Below the pieces are notes generated by a model. That model was not told the origin of the DNA. It saw only the letters and a list, made by a program, of their open reading frames with translations, and searched no databases. The position numbers and the translations under genes are program-made. A stretch of DNA of 6,476 nucleotides from Candidatus Zixiibacteriota bacterium. Its GTDB lineage: Bacteria > Zixibacteria > MSB-5A5 > GN15 > PGXB01. Below are positions 1 through 6,476 of the stretch, in pieces; position 1 is the stretch's first letter, and every line of letters starts with the position of its first letter. Location: assembly GCA_030642025.1 (NCBI GenBank), contig DAOWOO010000084.1:1-6476 (forward strand). The letters run 5' to 3'.

Positions 1-42
1 CCGGGCGCAACATGGCAATCCGGGTTTTTCACCAGATTGGAC

Positions 43-116
43 TGGGGGATCGTCCAATGGCAGGACATGCGGCTCTGGACCGTAGTATCGGGGTTCGAAT
101 CCCTGTCCCCCAGCCA
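43..116 (+). tRNA. tRNA-Gln (anticodon CUG)
   Basis: A complete cloverleaf can be folded by hand. The acceptor stem TGGGGGA (43-49) pairs with TCCCCCA (106-112), followed by discriminator G113 and an encoded CCA (114-116). The D-stem is GTC (52-54) with GAC (64-66), with GG in the D-loop at 59-60. The anticodon stem TGCGG (68-72) pairs with CCGTA (80-84), one pair being G-T, around loop CTCTGGA (73-79), which gives anticodon CTG at 75-77. The variable region is four bases (85-88). The T-stem CGGGG (89-93) pairs with CCCTG (101-105) around loop TTCGAAT (94-100). The anticodon reads CAG codons, and the U1-A72 first pair with G73 is typical of bacterial glutamine tRNAs. No convincing promoter is visible in the 42 bases before it, so it may be transcribed from outside the window, possibly with other tRNAs. 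Confidence 0.97.
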
Positions 117-131
117 AAAGTATGCTTTTGG
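114..131 (+). other. short perfect hairpin at the tRNA 3' end
   Basis: CCAAAAG (114-120) and CTTTTGG (125-131) form a perfect 7-bp stem around the four-base loop TATG. The 5' arm includes the encoded CCA of the tRNA. In the precursor it could influence 3' end processing or act as a weak pause site. It is A/T-rich and is not followed directly by a run of T (the next bases are TCTTCGGTC), so it is unlikely to be a proper intrinsic terminator. It may also be chance. Confidence 0.3.
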
Positions 132-179
132 TCTTCGGTCTTTTGTTTGGTTGTTCCTTCCTGAAAAAAAGATAATATA

Positions 180-220
180 AAAACTCCCCTCCGGTTTAGC
201 CGTGAGGGGAGTTTTATTAT
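180..220. terminator. bidirectional intrinsic terminator between convergent genes
   Basis: A 12-bp perfect stem is formed by AAAACTCCCCTC (180-191) and GAGGGGAGTTTT (204-215). It is extended inward by CGG (192-194) pairing with CCG (200-202), with one bulged T at 203 and loop TTTAG (195-199). On the plus strand the stem ends in TTTTATTAT, suited to ending the tRNA transcript 64 bases after its CCA. On the minus strand it ends in TTTTTATATTAT, and its first base lies about 14 bases after the stop of the giant gene. The symmetry and the convergent layout support a shared terminator working in both directions. Confidence 0.92.
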
Positions 221-229
221 CAGATTGAA

Positions 230-3200
230 TTATTTAAAGCGGACAACATTCGATTTCTGCACAACAGGCAGGTCATTTGAGGTTTTAACCTCGACCGAGG
301 CCGCTCCTCCGCCGGTCGGCATCTGTCCCTGCAGAGCGCGAATGCGGTAACGCAGTTCCAGCTTCTGTGATGGTTCAACCCGCTTCAGTGTCATATTCAG
401 GGTAGCGCTACTGACACTTGCGGATATGCTTTTACCATCAATTATGGCGCTGTTTTCGACATATTCAGTACCATCAGGAAGAATATCAGACAGAACGGCA
501 TTTTCGGCGGCAATAGCGCTGGTGTTCTCGATGGTAAGGATGATTTCCCATGAGTCATCCAAATCGATTTCCATCGGTATTGGGGCCGGTTCAAACAGCG
601 TGTCGAATCTCACCGGATTGAGAGCCAGCGACGTTGAGCTTTCCCACTTCTCCGCCGGGATAGCATCCGGCGCCAGAATACCGGCAACCCTGGCCTGGAT
701 AATCACTTCAACCCGGCGGTTTTTCTGCCAGGCTCCAGGTGTCCGCCCGGGATCGACCGGACGGGTAGCCGCAAAGCTTTTGTATTCCAGTCGAGTACTA
801 TCGATACCGCGGTTTTTCACAAGCCAGTCAACGACCGACCTGGCGCGGGCTTCACCGAGTTCCCAGTTGGAGGGGAATTCTTTGGTGTGTATCGGACGGT
901 AGTCACAATGCCCCTCTATCATAACATCGGCATCGACATACTTCTCAATGGAATCAGCGACCGCATTAATCTGCGGGGTAGCCTGATGCTGGAGAAATGC
1001 CTTACCCGACATGAAATATGCGGGAGAAACAGTAAAGGCGATGTTCTTTGCCGGAGTTAACAGGAACGGTCCTGCCGCAACAACCACCGGATCGGAAACT
1101 GCCGAGCTGACTCTTTCGGCGCCCTTACCAAGATCGCCCTCCAGGTGCACCTTATTGTTCAGAAACCGCCGCACGCCGGGTGACAGATCCCGAAGCGAAT
1201 AATATGCCGACCTATGCAGCCGTTCATGCGCCGCGGTGATTTCATACACCAGTTGGTTTCCGCTTCGTTTCGGTTTCAACTGCTGATGTTCTCTCAGCAC
1301 GAGCTGGGTATTATCCGGGAAAGAGTCAACCACCCGAACCCGGGTATCATCGGCCAGACCGTTGGATTTGATAACGATTTCGTAATCGATCTTTACGCCC
1401 AGGCTGTCGGCAATTTGCTCGGGATTGAGTTTGGCTGTCTTGGTTACCTTGACCGTAGGAACAATCGAAGCCTTCTTCATAATTTCCAGACGCGGGTATT
1501 CGGGGCAAATTCTGAAGATGACGTACGATTCACCGGTTTCATGAACATGCACAAACACCGATGACTGAGCATCATCAGGAACATAATAACCCGTCAGATC
1601 CCTTTCATCGAGAGCCACTACACGCTCACCGGCCCTGACAGTACTGAAGAAGAACATGCCCTTTTCATTCACTCGTGACTGGGAACCGTCATCAAGATAG
1701 ATATCCATACCAGATGGCATTGAGTCCATATCGGCAATTCCATCACCGTCGCAATCGACCATGACTATACCTCGGATCGAACCGGTCAGGGTAGTCCCGA
1801 GGATATAAATCTGCGCCACCGCCCGATTGGAGCGAACCAGTTCTTCATCCTGATAGGCTTCCGCCCTGGCGACGTTTTCATTCAGGCCCGGATGTGTAGA
1901 AGCACCGATTATTGCGGTATATTCCACTCTCATAGTGGAGCTGATCGGCAGACTGCCCAGTGACCACTGGTAAGGATTGTCGCCGGTCGGATCAGCAACA
2001 ACGGCGCCGTCCACGATCGACGTTCCGGAAACGTAATACATGCCGCCCGGCATCGTGTCGATAAGAGTCATATTATCGTAGGCTTCTCCGGAATAATTCT
2101 GGATTGTAACCGTAAACCGAACAAGATCGCCTATCATACCGCTGGGTCGGTCAACAGTCTTGGTTATCACCAGGGGCACCTGGCTGATAAGAGTAACAAC
2201 CTCAGCGCTTTCGGTTGCGCCCTCAGAGCTGCGAACAAGCGCAGTATTTGGTATTTCCTGTCCATCGGGGGCATCGGAATCGACATTAACCTGGAAAGAT
2301 ACTGTTCTGGATTCAGCCGCATTAAGCGTCCCTATATTCCATTCCAGACTGTCATTGGCTGATGTATAAACACCTCCACCGGTAACCGATCCGGGAACAT
2401 AAGATGTCATATCCGGAGGAGCATCATAAATGATCACATTAGTCACCGACGAGGGGCTGTTATTTCTTACAGCAATAGTATATGTAAGAGCATCTCCGGG
2501 GGATGCCAGAGTGATATCCACATCCTTATCCAGTTCCAAAGGAGTAATTACCGGTCCTACCGTTGTTGTCACAGTATCGCTGACAAACATATTTGGCGGT
2601 TCAGCTATTTTGCCTTCCATATTAATGTAGGCAATAGTGAAATTGGATACTATTGTCGGGAACTGAGTAAACGGCCCGTCAAGGACTACCTTGAACGACA
2701 GGCCTATTTCACTACCGGGGCCTACTGGCCCGATATGCCATTCCACAAGATTCAGACCGGGATTATATGTACCGCCTCCGACAATACTGTTGAGTATAAA
2801 TGCGGTGGAATCAGGAACAGTATCGACGACCTGAATATAGCCAATCGTCTCAGAACTGTTATTCTTTACGATAAGAGAATATAACAGTTCTTCGCCGGGA
2901 CCGACGTTGGCCTTGTCAACGCTCTTGTCTATTGTTATGGCCGGAGTAACCCTTATATCTACCAGAGCGGTATCCTTGCCGCACTCATTAGCAACAATCA
3001 GCCTTGCGGTGTAATCACCAATGGCATTATAGACATGACTCGGGTTTTGATCGGTTGATGTATTGGCGCTGCCACTGGCCGGATCACCGAAATCCCACAC
3101 CCATGATATGATCTGAAGGGCGCTGGTTGACCAATCGGTAAAGTTAACTGCAAGCGGTACCATACCTTCAGATGGCGCAGCGGTAAAATCGGCATCCGGG

Positions 3201-6200
3201 GGACCATAGACGGCAATACAATCCTTCTTGGTGACAACCTTGGTGCCGCCGGCATCCTCGGCCGTTAAAGTAACCGTATAGACTCCCGGTGTAGTGTAAT
3301 TATGGGAGGGGGACTGCAGATCACTGGTGTTATCGCTGCCGCTGGCCGGATCGCCGAAATCCCACGACCAGGAACTGATTTCACAGGGACCTTCAGTAGT
3401 CCCGTTGAAACTAACCAGCAGTTCGGCACATCCACTGCTCGGTTCGAAATCGAAATCTATGGCGCAGGTATCGACTACATAGACATATTCTTCTTTTGTC
3501 TCCGTGTCATCACCGCAAAGATCAACCACAGTCAGGGATACAATATAGTACCCGGGATTGGTGTATTCGTGCGACGGATTCTGGTCAGTCGAAATTCCGC
3601 CGTCACCGAATGTCCAGGACCAGGATGTTATATTGCCCACATAACTTACGGACAGATCATCAAAATCTACCATAAGAGGGGCCTGGCCGGATCGTGGCGT
3701 GCCGCTGAAGTCGGCCATAGGCCCGGAATAAACAGTAATATAGTATTCTTTGGTCTCTGTATCATCACCGCATTCATTGCTGACATTTAAAGTAACAGTG
3801 TACTGTCCGGGAGTGGAATATGTATGGGACGGATTCTGGACGGTTGATGTTGGTGTACCATCACCGAAATCCCAACTCCAGTCATCGGCATTGGTGGACA
3901 GGTCAGTAAAATTGAAAGTCTTACTTGTACAGCCCTCGGTCTTATCAGCTTCAAAATCGGCTGTCGGCTGAGAGCTTACAGTGATATATTCTTCTTTTAT
4001 TTCGGTGTCTGATCCGCAGGAATTGGTCGCCTTGAAAGTAACGGTATAGACACCGGCGGAAGAATACGCATGAGTGGGATTCTGCACGGTTGAACCTGCT
4101 GTTCCGTCGCCGAAATCCCATTCCCAATTATCGGCATCGGATGACAGATCAGTAAACGTAACTGCCTCATTTTCGCAGACATCAGTCTTATCCGCTTCAA
4201 AATCGGCAGTCGGGCCATCCGAGACGATAATGTATTCCTCTTTTATCTCAGCATCTTCCCCACACTCATTGACTACCTCCAGCCTGACAGTATAACGCCC
4301 TGCAGAGGCATAAACATGGGTCGGATTCTGCTCGTATGAAACCGGTGAGTTGTCACCGAAATCCCATTCCCAAGCCAGGGCGTTGGTGGATAAGTCGGTA
4401 AATGAGACTTCAAGCTCTACACAACCTTCGGTCGGATCGGCCTTGAATTCGGCTACAGGTTTCGGATAAACAGTAATGTATTCCTCTCTGGTCTTCGTAT
4501 CATCGCCGCAGGAGTTGGTAACCGTCAGAGATACAGTATAGGTGCCCGGATCGTCATACGTATGCGACGGGCTTTGACTGTAAGAAGAATTTCCGTCGCC
4601 AAAATGCCATTCCCATGCCTCGGCATAAATGGAATGATCGGTGAAAGAAACCGTCAGAGGTTCACAACCCACCGTTACATTGGCGCTGAAATCGGCTGTC
4701 GGTTCATCTATAACATGTATATATTTCGAGCGGAATTCATAATCATCGCCACATTCGTTGGAAACCATAAGATGAACGTCATAATCTCCGCGCGACGTAT
4801 ATGTATGCACCGGGTTCTGATCATATGATGTGGCACCATCGCCGAATTCCCAGAACCATGATCTGGCATTTTGAGACTGATCGGTGAAGGCCACTTCAAG
4901 TGGTGCGCAGCCCTCGGTAGGTTCGGCGATAAAAGCTGCTTCAGGATAAGGCCTGACAATGATGTATTCATGTCTGACCCTGTCATCTTCTCCGCATGAA
5001 TTACTGACATACAATGAAACATCATATATTCCGGGGGAATCATAGTAATGGCTCGGGTTCTCCGACGATGATGTATGTCCATCCCCAAATGACCAGTGCC
5101 ATAATTTGGCGCCGGTGGATAAACTCGTGAATTGAACATCAAGCGAACCGCAGCCCTGGGTCGGACCAGCTTCAAAATCGGCAATTGGTTCTTCGCTGAC
5201 AACGATGTATTCTTTATGTATTTTTTCATCGTCACCACATGCATTTGATACAATGAGCTTGACCGTATAAACACCCGTTGCCGTATATGTATGGCTGGGA
5301 TTATCATCGCTGGATGTCGTCCCATCGCCGAAATCCCAGCTTGAATTATCATAATACTGGGACTCATTCGTAAATGTAACCGGTTCATACACACAGGCAT
5401 CGGTTGGATTGGCGGAGAAATCGGCGATCGGAAGAGGATCGATTCGTATATATTCCTCACGGGTTTCCGTGTCATCACCGCATTCATTTGAGACTGTCAG
5501 CGTGATTGTATATGTACCCGCTGTGGTGTAGATGTGTGATATGTTCTGAAAATCCGATGTTGCCCCGTCACCGAAGTCCCAACGCCACCACAGTGTATTA
5601 TTCGACGATTGATCGATAAAACCGATTTCCTCGCCGACACAGGCCGACCGCGTACTGACATCGAAGTCAGCCGTCGGATAATCCCTGATAAAGATATATT
5701 TTGCTTTGTGCATCATATCTTCGCCGCAATCATTGGTCACAGTTAATGTGACATCATAAAAACCGGGAGAAGTATATATGTGATCCGGGCTATATTCATC
5801 GGAAGTAGCACCGTCGCCGAATTCCCAGTGCCAGGAATCGCCATCAGTTGAATGCTGTGAGAAATGTACCGGATCACCCACACAGGCAAAAGTCTCGTCG
5901 GCTGAAAAGTCAAAAATATATGGCTTGTTAAGTACCTCAATATAGTCTATGCGGTAATCCTCATCTCTGCCGCAACCATTGATTACAACCAGTCTAACCG
6001 AGTAAAAACCACTATAACGGTATGAATGCGTCGGATTCTGCTCGGTTGAGGTTTCTCCATCACCGAAATCCCAGTACCACTCCTCGGCATATTGTGAAAG
6101 ATCGGTAAATGTCACATGCTCATCCGGACAGACAACTCTTTTGTCAACCGTAAAATCAACAATCGGATGCGGTTTGACGGTTATATACTGCTCCTTGACT

Positions 6201-6476
6201 TCTATATCATCGCCACAGCTATTCTCGGCTGTCAATGAAACCGTATAAACGCCGGGGACCATATAGTAATGCGCCGGTTCAAATTCGTAAGACGATGAAC
6301 CGTCACCGAAGGACCAGTAATATGACATTGCATTCTGAGAGTGATTGAAGAAATAGACATCCTGACCAGCACAGATTTCGGTCGAGCTTCCTTCAAACTC
6401 GGCAACCGGATAGGGCACCACAGAGATATAATCAGACTTTATCTCTGTATCCTCACCGCATCCGTTACGGACCGTC
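230..6476 (-). CDS. giant PKD/DUF11/OmpA-domain surface protein, 5'-partial
   Basis: This frame runs uninterrupted from the right edge to TAA at 230-232, giving 2,081 complete codons in the window. It is 5'-truncated: upstream of the GTG at 6421, in-frame residues ending ...KSDYISV match the conserved end of the other repeats, so that GTG is an internal valine and the true start and any signal peptide lie outside. Residue numbers here and below count from 6421. Domains in order: PKD repeats (2-1158), three DUF11-type domains (1159-1541), an SdrD_B-like domain (1542-1653), a DUF11-like domain (1654-1784), an OmpA C-terminal domain (1785-1914) and a last DUF11-like domain (1915-2063). There is no transmembrane segment, LPXTG, PEP-CTERM or recognisable type IX sorting domain at the C-terminus. 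From family knowledge, PKD and DUF11 domains are extracellular beta-sandwiches and OmpA-C binds peptidoglycan. The inferred role is a wall-attached stalk, adhesin or structural surface protein; the ligand is unknown. The neighbouring tRNA gives no functional hint. Confidence 0.93.
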   Translation of the reverse strand, partial: TVRNGCGEDTEIKSDYISVVPYPVAEFEGSSTEICAGQDVYFFNHSQNAMSYYWSFGDGSSSYEFEPAHYYMVPGVYTVSLTAENSCGDDIEVKEQYITVKPHPIVDFTVDKRVVCPDEHVTFTDLSQYAEEWYWDFGDGETSTEQNPTHSYRYSGFYSVRLVVINGCGRDEDYRIDYIEVLNKPYIFDFSADETFACVGDPVHFSQHSTDGDSWHWEFGDGATSDEYSPDHIYTSPGFYDVTLTVTNDCGEDMMHKAKYIFIRDYPTADFDVSTRSACVGEEIGFIDQSSNNTLWWRWDFGDGATSDFQNISHIYTTAGTYTITLTVSNECGDDTETREEYIRIDPLPIADFSANPTDACVYEPVTFTNESQYYDNSSWDFGDGTTSSDDNPSHTYTATGVYTVKLIVSNACGDDEKIHKEYIVVSEEPIADFEAGPTQGCGSLDVQFTSLSTGAKLWHWSFGDGHTSSSENPSHYYDSPGIYDVSLYVSNSCGEDDRVRHEYIIVRPYPEAAFIAEPTEGCAPLEVAFTDQSQNARSWFWEFGDGATSYDQNPVHTYTSRGDYDVHLMVSNECGDDYEFRSKYIHVIDEPTADFSANVTVGCEPLTVSFTDHSIYAEAWEWHFGDGNSSYSQSPSHTYDDPGTYTVSLTVTNSCGDDTKTREEYITVYPKPVAEFKADPTEGCVELEVSFTDLSTNALAWEWDFGDNSPVSYEQNPTHVYASAGRYTVRLEVVNECGEDAEIKEEYIIVSDGPTADFEADKTDVCENEAVTFTDLSSDADNWEWDFGDGTAGSTVQNPTHAYSSAGVYTVTFKATNSCGSDTEIKEEYITVSSQPTADFEADKTEGCTSKTFNFTDLSTNADDWSWDFGDGTPTSTVQNPSHTYSTPGQYTVTLNVSNECGDDTETKEYYITVYSGPMADFSGTPRSGQAPLMVDFDDLSVSYVGNITSWSWTFGDGGISTDQNPSHEYTNPGYYIVSLTVVDLCGDDTETKEEYVYVVDTCAIDFDFEPSSGCAELLVSFNGTTEGPCEISSWSWDFGDPASGSDNTSDLQSPSHNYTTPGVYTVTLTAEDAGGTKVVTKKDCIAVYGPPDADFTAAPSEGMVPLAVNFTDWSTSALQIISWVWDFGDPASGSANTSTDQNPSHVYNAIGDYTARLIVANECGKDTALVDIRVTPAITIDKSVDKANVGPGEELLYSLIVKNNSSETIGYIQVVDTVPDSTAFILNSIVGGGTYNPGLNLVEWHIGPVGPGSEIGLSFKVVLDGPFTQFPTIVSNFTIAYINMEGKIAEPPNMFVSDTVTTTVGPVITPLELDKDVDITLASPGDALTYTIAVRNNSPSSVTNVIIYDAPPDMTSYVPGSVTGGGVYTSANDSLEWNIGTLNAAESRTVSFQVNVDSDAPDGQEIPNTALVRSSEGATESAEVVTLISQVPLVITKTVDRPSGMIGDLVRFTVTIQNYSGEAYDNMTLIDTMPGGMYYVSGTSIVDGAVVADPTGDNPYQWSLGSLPISSTMRVEYTAIIGASTHPGLNENVARAEAYQDEELVRSNRAVAQIYILGTTLTGSIRGIVMVDCDGDGIADMDSMPSGMDIYLDDGSQSRVNEKGMFFFSTVRAGERVVALDERDLTGYYVPDDAQSSVFVHVHETGESYVIFRICPEYPRLEIMKKASIVPTVKVTKTAKLNPEQIADSLGVKIDYEIVIKSNGLADDTRVRVVDSFPDNTQLVLREHQQLKPKRSGNQLVYEITAAHERLHRSAYYSLRDLSPGVRRFLNNKVHLEGDLGKGAERVSSAVSDPVVVAAGPFLLTPAKNIAFTVSPAYFMSGKAFLQHQATPQINAVADSIEKYVDADVMIEGHCDYRPIHTKEFPSNWELGEARARSVVDWLVKNRGIDSTRLEYKSFAATRPVDPGRTPGAWQKNRRVEVIIQARVAGILAPDAIPAEKWESSTSLALNPVRFDTLFEPAPIPMEIDLDDSWEIILTIENTSAIAAENAVLSDILPDGTEYVENSAIIDGKSISASVSSATLNMTLKRVEPSQKLELRYRIRALQGQMPTGGGAASVEVKTSNDLPVVQKSNVVRFK
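233..679 (-). other. C-terminal DUF11-like domain (protein region)
   Basis: Residues 1915-2063 start with a linker (ILAPDAIPAEKW), then VRFDTLFEPAP, a strand WEIILTIENTS, and the DUF11 hallmark LSDILPDGTEYVENS, followed by a Leu/Lys-rich pair of strands and the final SNVVRFK before the stop. The segment matches the N-x-S ... D-x-LPDG-x-x-Y-V order of the earlier DUF11 copies. It is the true C-terminus: an in-frame TAA follows and the terminator comes right after. No sorting motif is recognisable, so it is more likely structural or a partner-binding cap than a secretion signal, though an unknown C-terminal signal cannot be excluded. Confidence 0.7.
680..1069 (-). other. OmpA C-terminal (MotB-like) peptidoglycan-binding domain
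   Basis: Residues 1785-1914 contain the OmpA C-terminal fold: a helix around QINAVADSIEKYVDADV, the strand and turn MIEGHCD, the segment FPSNWELGEARARSVVDWLV, then RLEYKSFAATRPVDP and the closing KNRRVEVII. The residues equivalent to the diaminopimelate-contacting Asp and Arg of Escherichia coli OmpA (D271, R286) are present as D1840 and R1859. The stretch between them, with PIHTKEFPSNWEL, resembles the MotB/PomB type more than classical OmpA. Cys1839 stands where Thr is usual (GHTD). The expected role is non-covalent attachment to peptidoglycan, placing this part of the protein in the periplasm. It is unusual that about 150 residues follow it. Confidence 0.92.
1070..1462 (-). other. divergent DUF11-like domain before the OmpA module
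   Basis: Residues 1654-1784 keep the DUF11 order: a VTKTAKLNPE opening, a Y-E-I-V-I-K-S-N-G strand, then VVDSFPDNT in the position of the D-x-[LVM]P hallmark. The second half is atypical: it is rich in Arg, Lys and His, with LKPKRSGNQL and ERLHRSAYYSLRDL where the other copies have a W-x-IG strand. The charge and the lost Trp mark it as a separate branch of the family within this protein. It leads directly into the OmpA-family domain. Confidence 0.65.
1463..1798 (-). other. SdrD_B-like domain with calcium-type loop (protein region)
   Basis: Residues 1542-1653 begin GSIRGIVMVDCDGDGIADMD, the pattern of SdrD_B-type (Cna_B-related) beta-sandwiches: a G-x-[IV]-x-G-x-V strand, then an Asp-rich loop before a G-x-x-[IV]-x-L-DDG strand. 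The loop has Asp at 1556, 1558, 1560 and 1564 in DxDxDGxxD spacing, as in EF-hand, dockerin and thrombospondin type 3 loops (bases 1756-1724). The following N-E-K-G-x-F-x-F and R-A-G-E-R segments fit the usual 'G-x-F-x-F ... L-x-x-G' middle part of the fold. Calcium binding is inferred from the motif only. The domain sits between DUF11 domains and may act as a stiff or calcium-dependent joint. Confidence 0.75.
1799..2947 (-). other. three DUF11-type beta domains (protein region)
   Basis: Residues 1159-1292, 1293-1415 and 1416-1541 are three consecutive domains of the DUF11/conserved-repeat family. Each opens with a [DT]K-x-VD strand (DKSVDKANVGPGEEL, DKDVDITLASPGDAL, TKTVDRPSGMIGDLV), followed by a Y/F-x-[VI]-x-[VI]-x-N-x-S strand, then the hallmark D-x-[MP]P (DTVPD, DAPPD, DTMPG), a GGG[TV]Y or equivalent turn, and a W-x-[IL]G strand. 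They follow the PKD array directly without a low-complexity linker. DUF11 domains occur in large surface proteins of bacteria and archaea and are thought to be structural. The first domain is the longest, with an extended C-terminal part around residues 1250-1290. Confidence 0.88.
2948..6475 (-). repeat. array of 14 complete PKD domains plus the end of another
   Basis: The array consists of tandem 81-89-residue units (about 243-267 bases each), each with the PKD core W-x-[WF]-x-FGD and a downstream [NS]PxHxY, then a G-x-Y-x-V-x-L strand. Unit limits in bases from the N-terminal side: 6418-6176, 6175-5933, 5932-5687, 5686-5441, 5440-5198, 5197-4955, 4954-4712, 4711-4469, 4468-4223, 4222-3977, 3976-3731, 3730-3476, 3475-3209 and 3208-2948; 6475-6419 is the tail of a preceding unit. 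Units 1-11 are 81-82 residues long, and each has two cysteines 52-53 residues apart, the second in an N-x-CG motif, suggesting one disulfide per domain. Units 12-14 are longer and lose this pair. Units 10 and 11 are about 65% identical by my count (53 of 82), so the array is old and diverged and not a recent expansion. PKD domains act as extracellular spacers or in protein and carbohydrate contact; here a rigid stalk is the likely role. Confidence 0.95.

Noticed and set aside
1..42. Remains of an upstream tRNA, suggested by CACCA near 30-34, or a terminator, suggested by CCGGGTTTTT near 20-29.
   Set aside because: There is no T-loop sequence before the CACCA, and only a 4-bp pairing (CCGG with CCGG) with a long loop precedes the T-run.
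43..131. The tRNA 3' end as an integration site for a mobile element.
   Set aside because: I found no second copy of the tRNA 3' end and no integrase in the window; the neighbour is simply a convergent gene behind a terminator.
1..180. An open plus-strand frame of 59 codons (stop at 178-180) running through the tRNA.
   Set aside because: It overlaps a complete tRNA, shows no domain or start signal, and its openness is readily explained by chance.
230..679. A type IX secretion sorting domain, LPXTG or PEP-CTERM signal at the C-terminus.
   Set aside because: The last residues continue a DUF11-like fold and end in VVRFK, without an LPXTG motif, hydrophobic helix or a pattern I recognise as a type IX C-terminal domain.
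426..902. A 158-codon plus-strand open frame opposite the OmpA-family region, and similar plus-strand frames at 1011-1202, 1214-1564 and 3302-3790.
   Set aside because: They lie antisense to clearly recognisable domains, have no recognisable family and no convincing ribosome binding site; they are shadows of the large gene.
4708..5487. A 259-codon minus-strand frame within the PKD array in a different frame.
   Set aside because: It is Met/His/Ile-rich with no domain, and echoes the repeat period of the real frame; an artefact of repeated codon patterns.
3731..6475. Regular spacing of similar short motifs, which could look like a CRISPR or DNA repeat array.
   Set aside because: The period is about 243-246 bases, the whole unit is coding, and the similarity is protein-level PKD homology with diverged DNA.

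Overview
The window holds one very large protein gene and one tRNA gene, which converge on a shared terminator. Nearly all of it (230 to the right edge, minus strand) is a single uninterrupted reading frame for a giant modular protein whose N-terminus lies beyond the window. At the left end, on the plus strand, is a complete tRNA-Gln(CUG) with an encoded CCA tail. A strong, nearly symmetric hairpin with T-runs on both sides separates the two genes and can stop transcription from either direction.

The visible protein, read N to C, consists of: the last strands of one PKD domain, 14 further PKD domains, three DUF11-type beta domains, an SdrD_B-like domain with a DxDxDG calcium-type loop, a fourth and more divergent DUF11-like domain, an OmpA C-terminal-family (peptidoglycan-binding) domain with MotB-like features, and a final DUF11-like domain ending at the stop. 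The frame stays open through the right edge, so the GTG at 6421 is an internal valine codon and not the start. At least one more PKD domain, and presumably a secretion signal, lie outside.

The organism is a bacterium. The OmpA-family domain with its peptidoglycan-contact Asp and Arg retained suggests a diderm with an outer membrane. PKD arrays combined with DUF11 and OmpA modules, and moderate G+C by eye, would suit the Bacteroidota/FCB group or related candidate phyla. This is inference from architecture; no taxonomic marker in the window settles it.

A plausible reading is a secreted, wall-anchored stalk or adhesin: a long rigid string of PKD domains projecting from a beta-rich base that is held to peptidoglycan. 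No mobile element, CRISPR array, defence gene or second protein gene is supported. The main points of interest are the architecture itself, the sub-terminal OmpA module, and a sharp change in repeat character in the last three PKD domains (loss of the cysteine pair, appearance of a GDPASGS insert).
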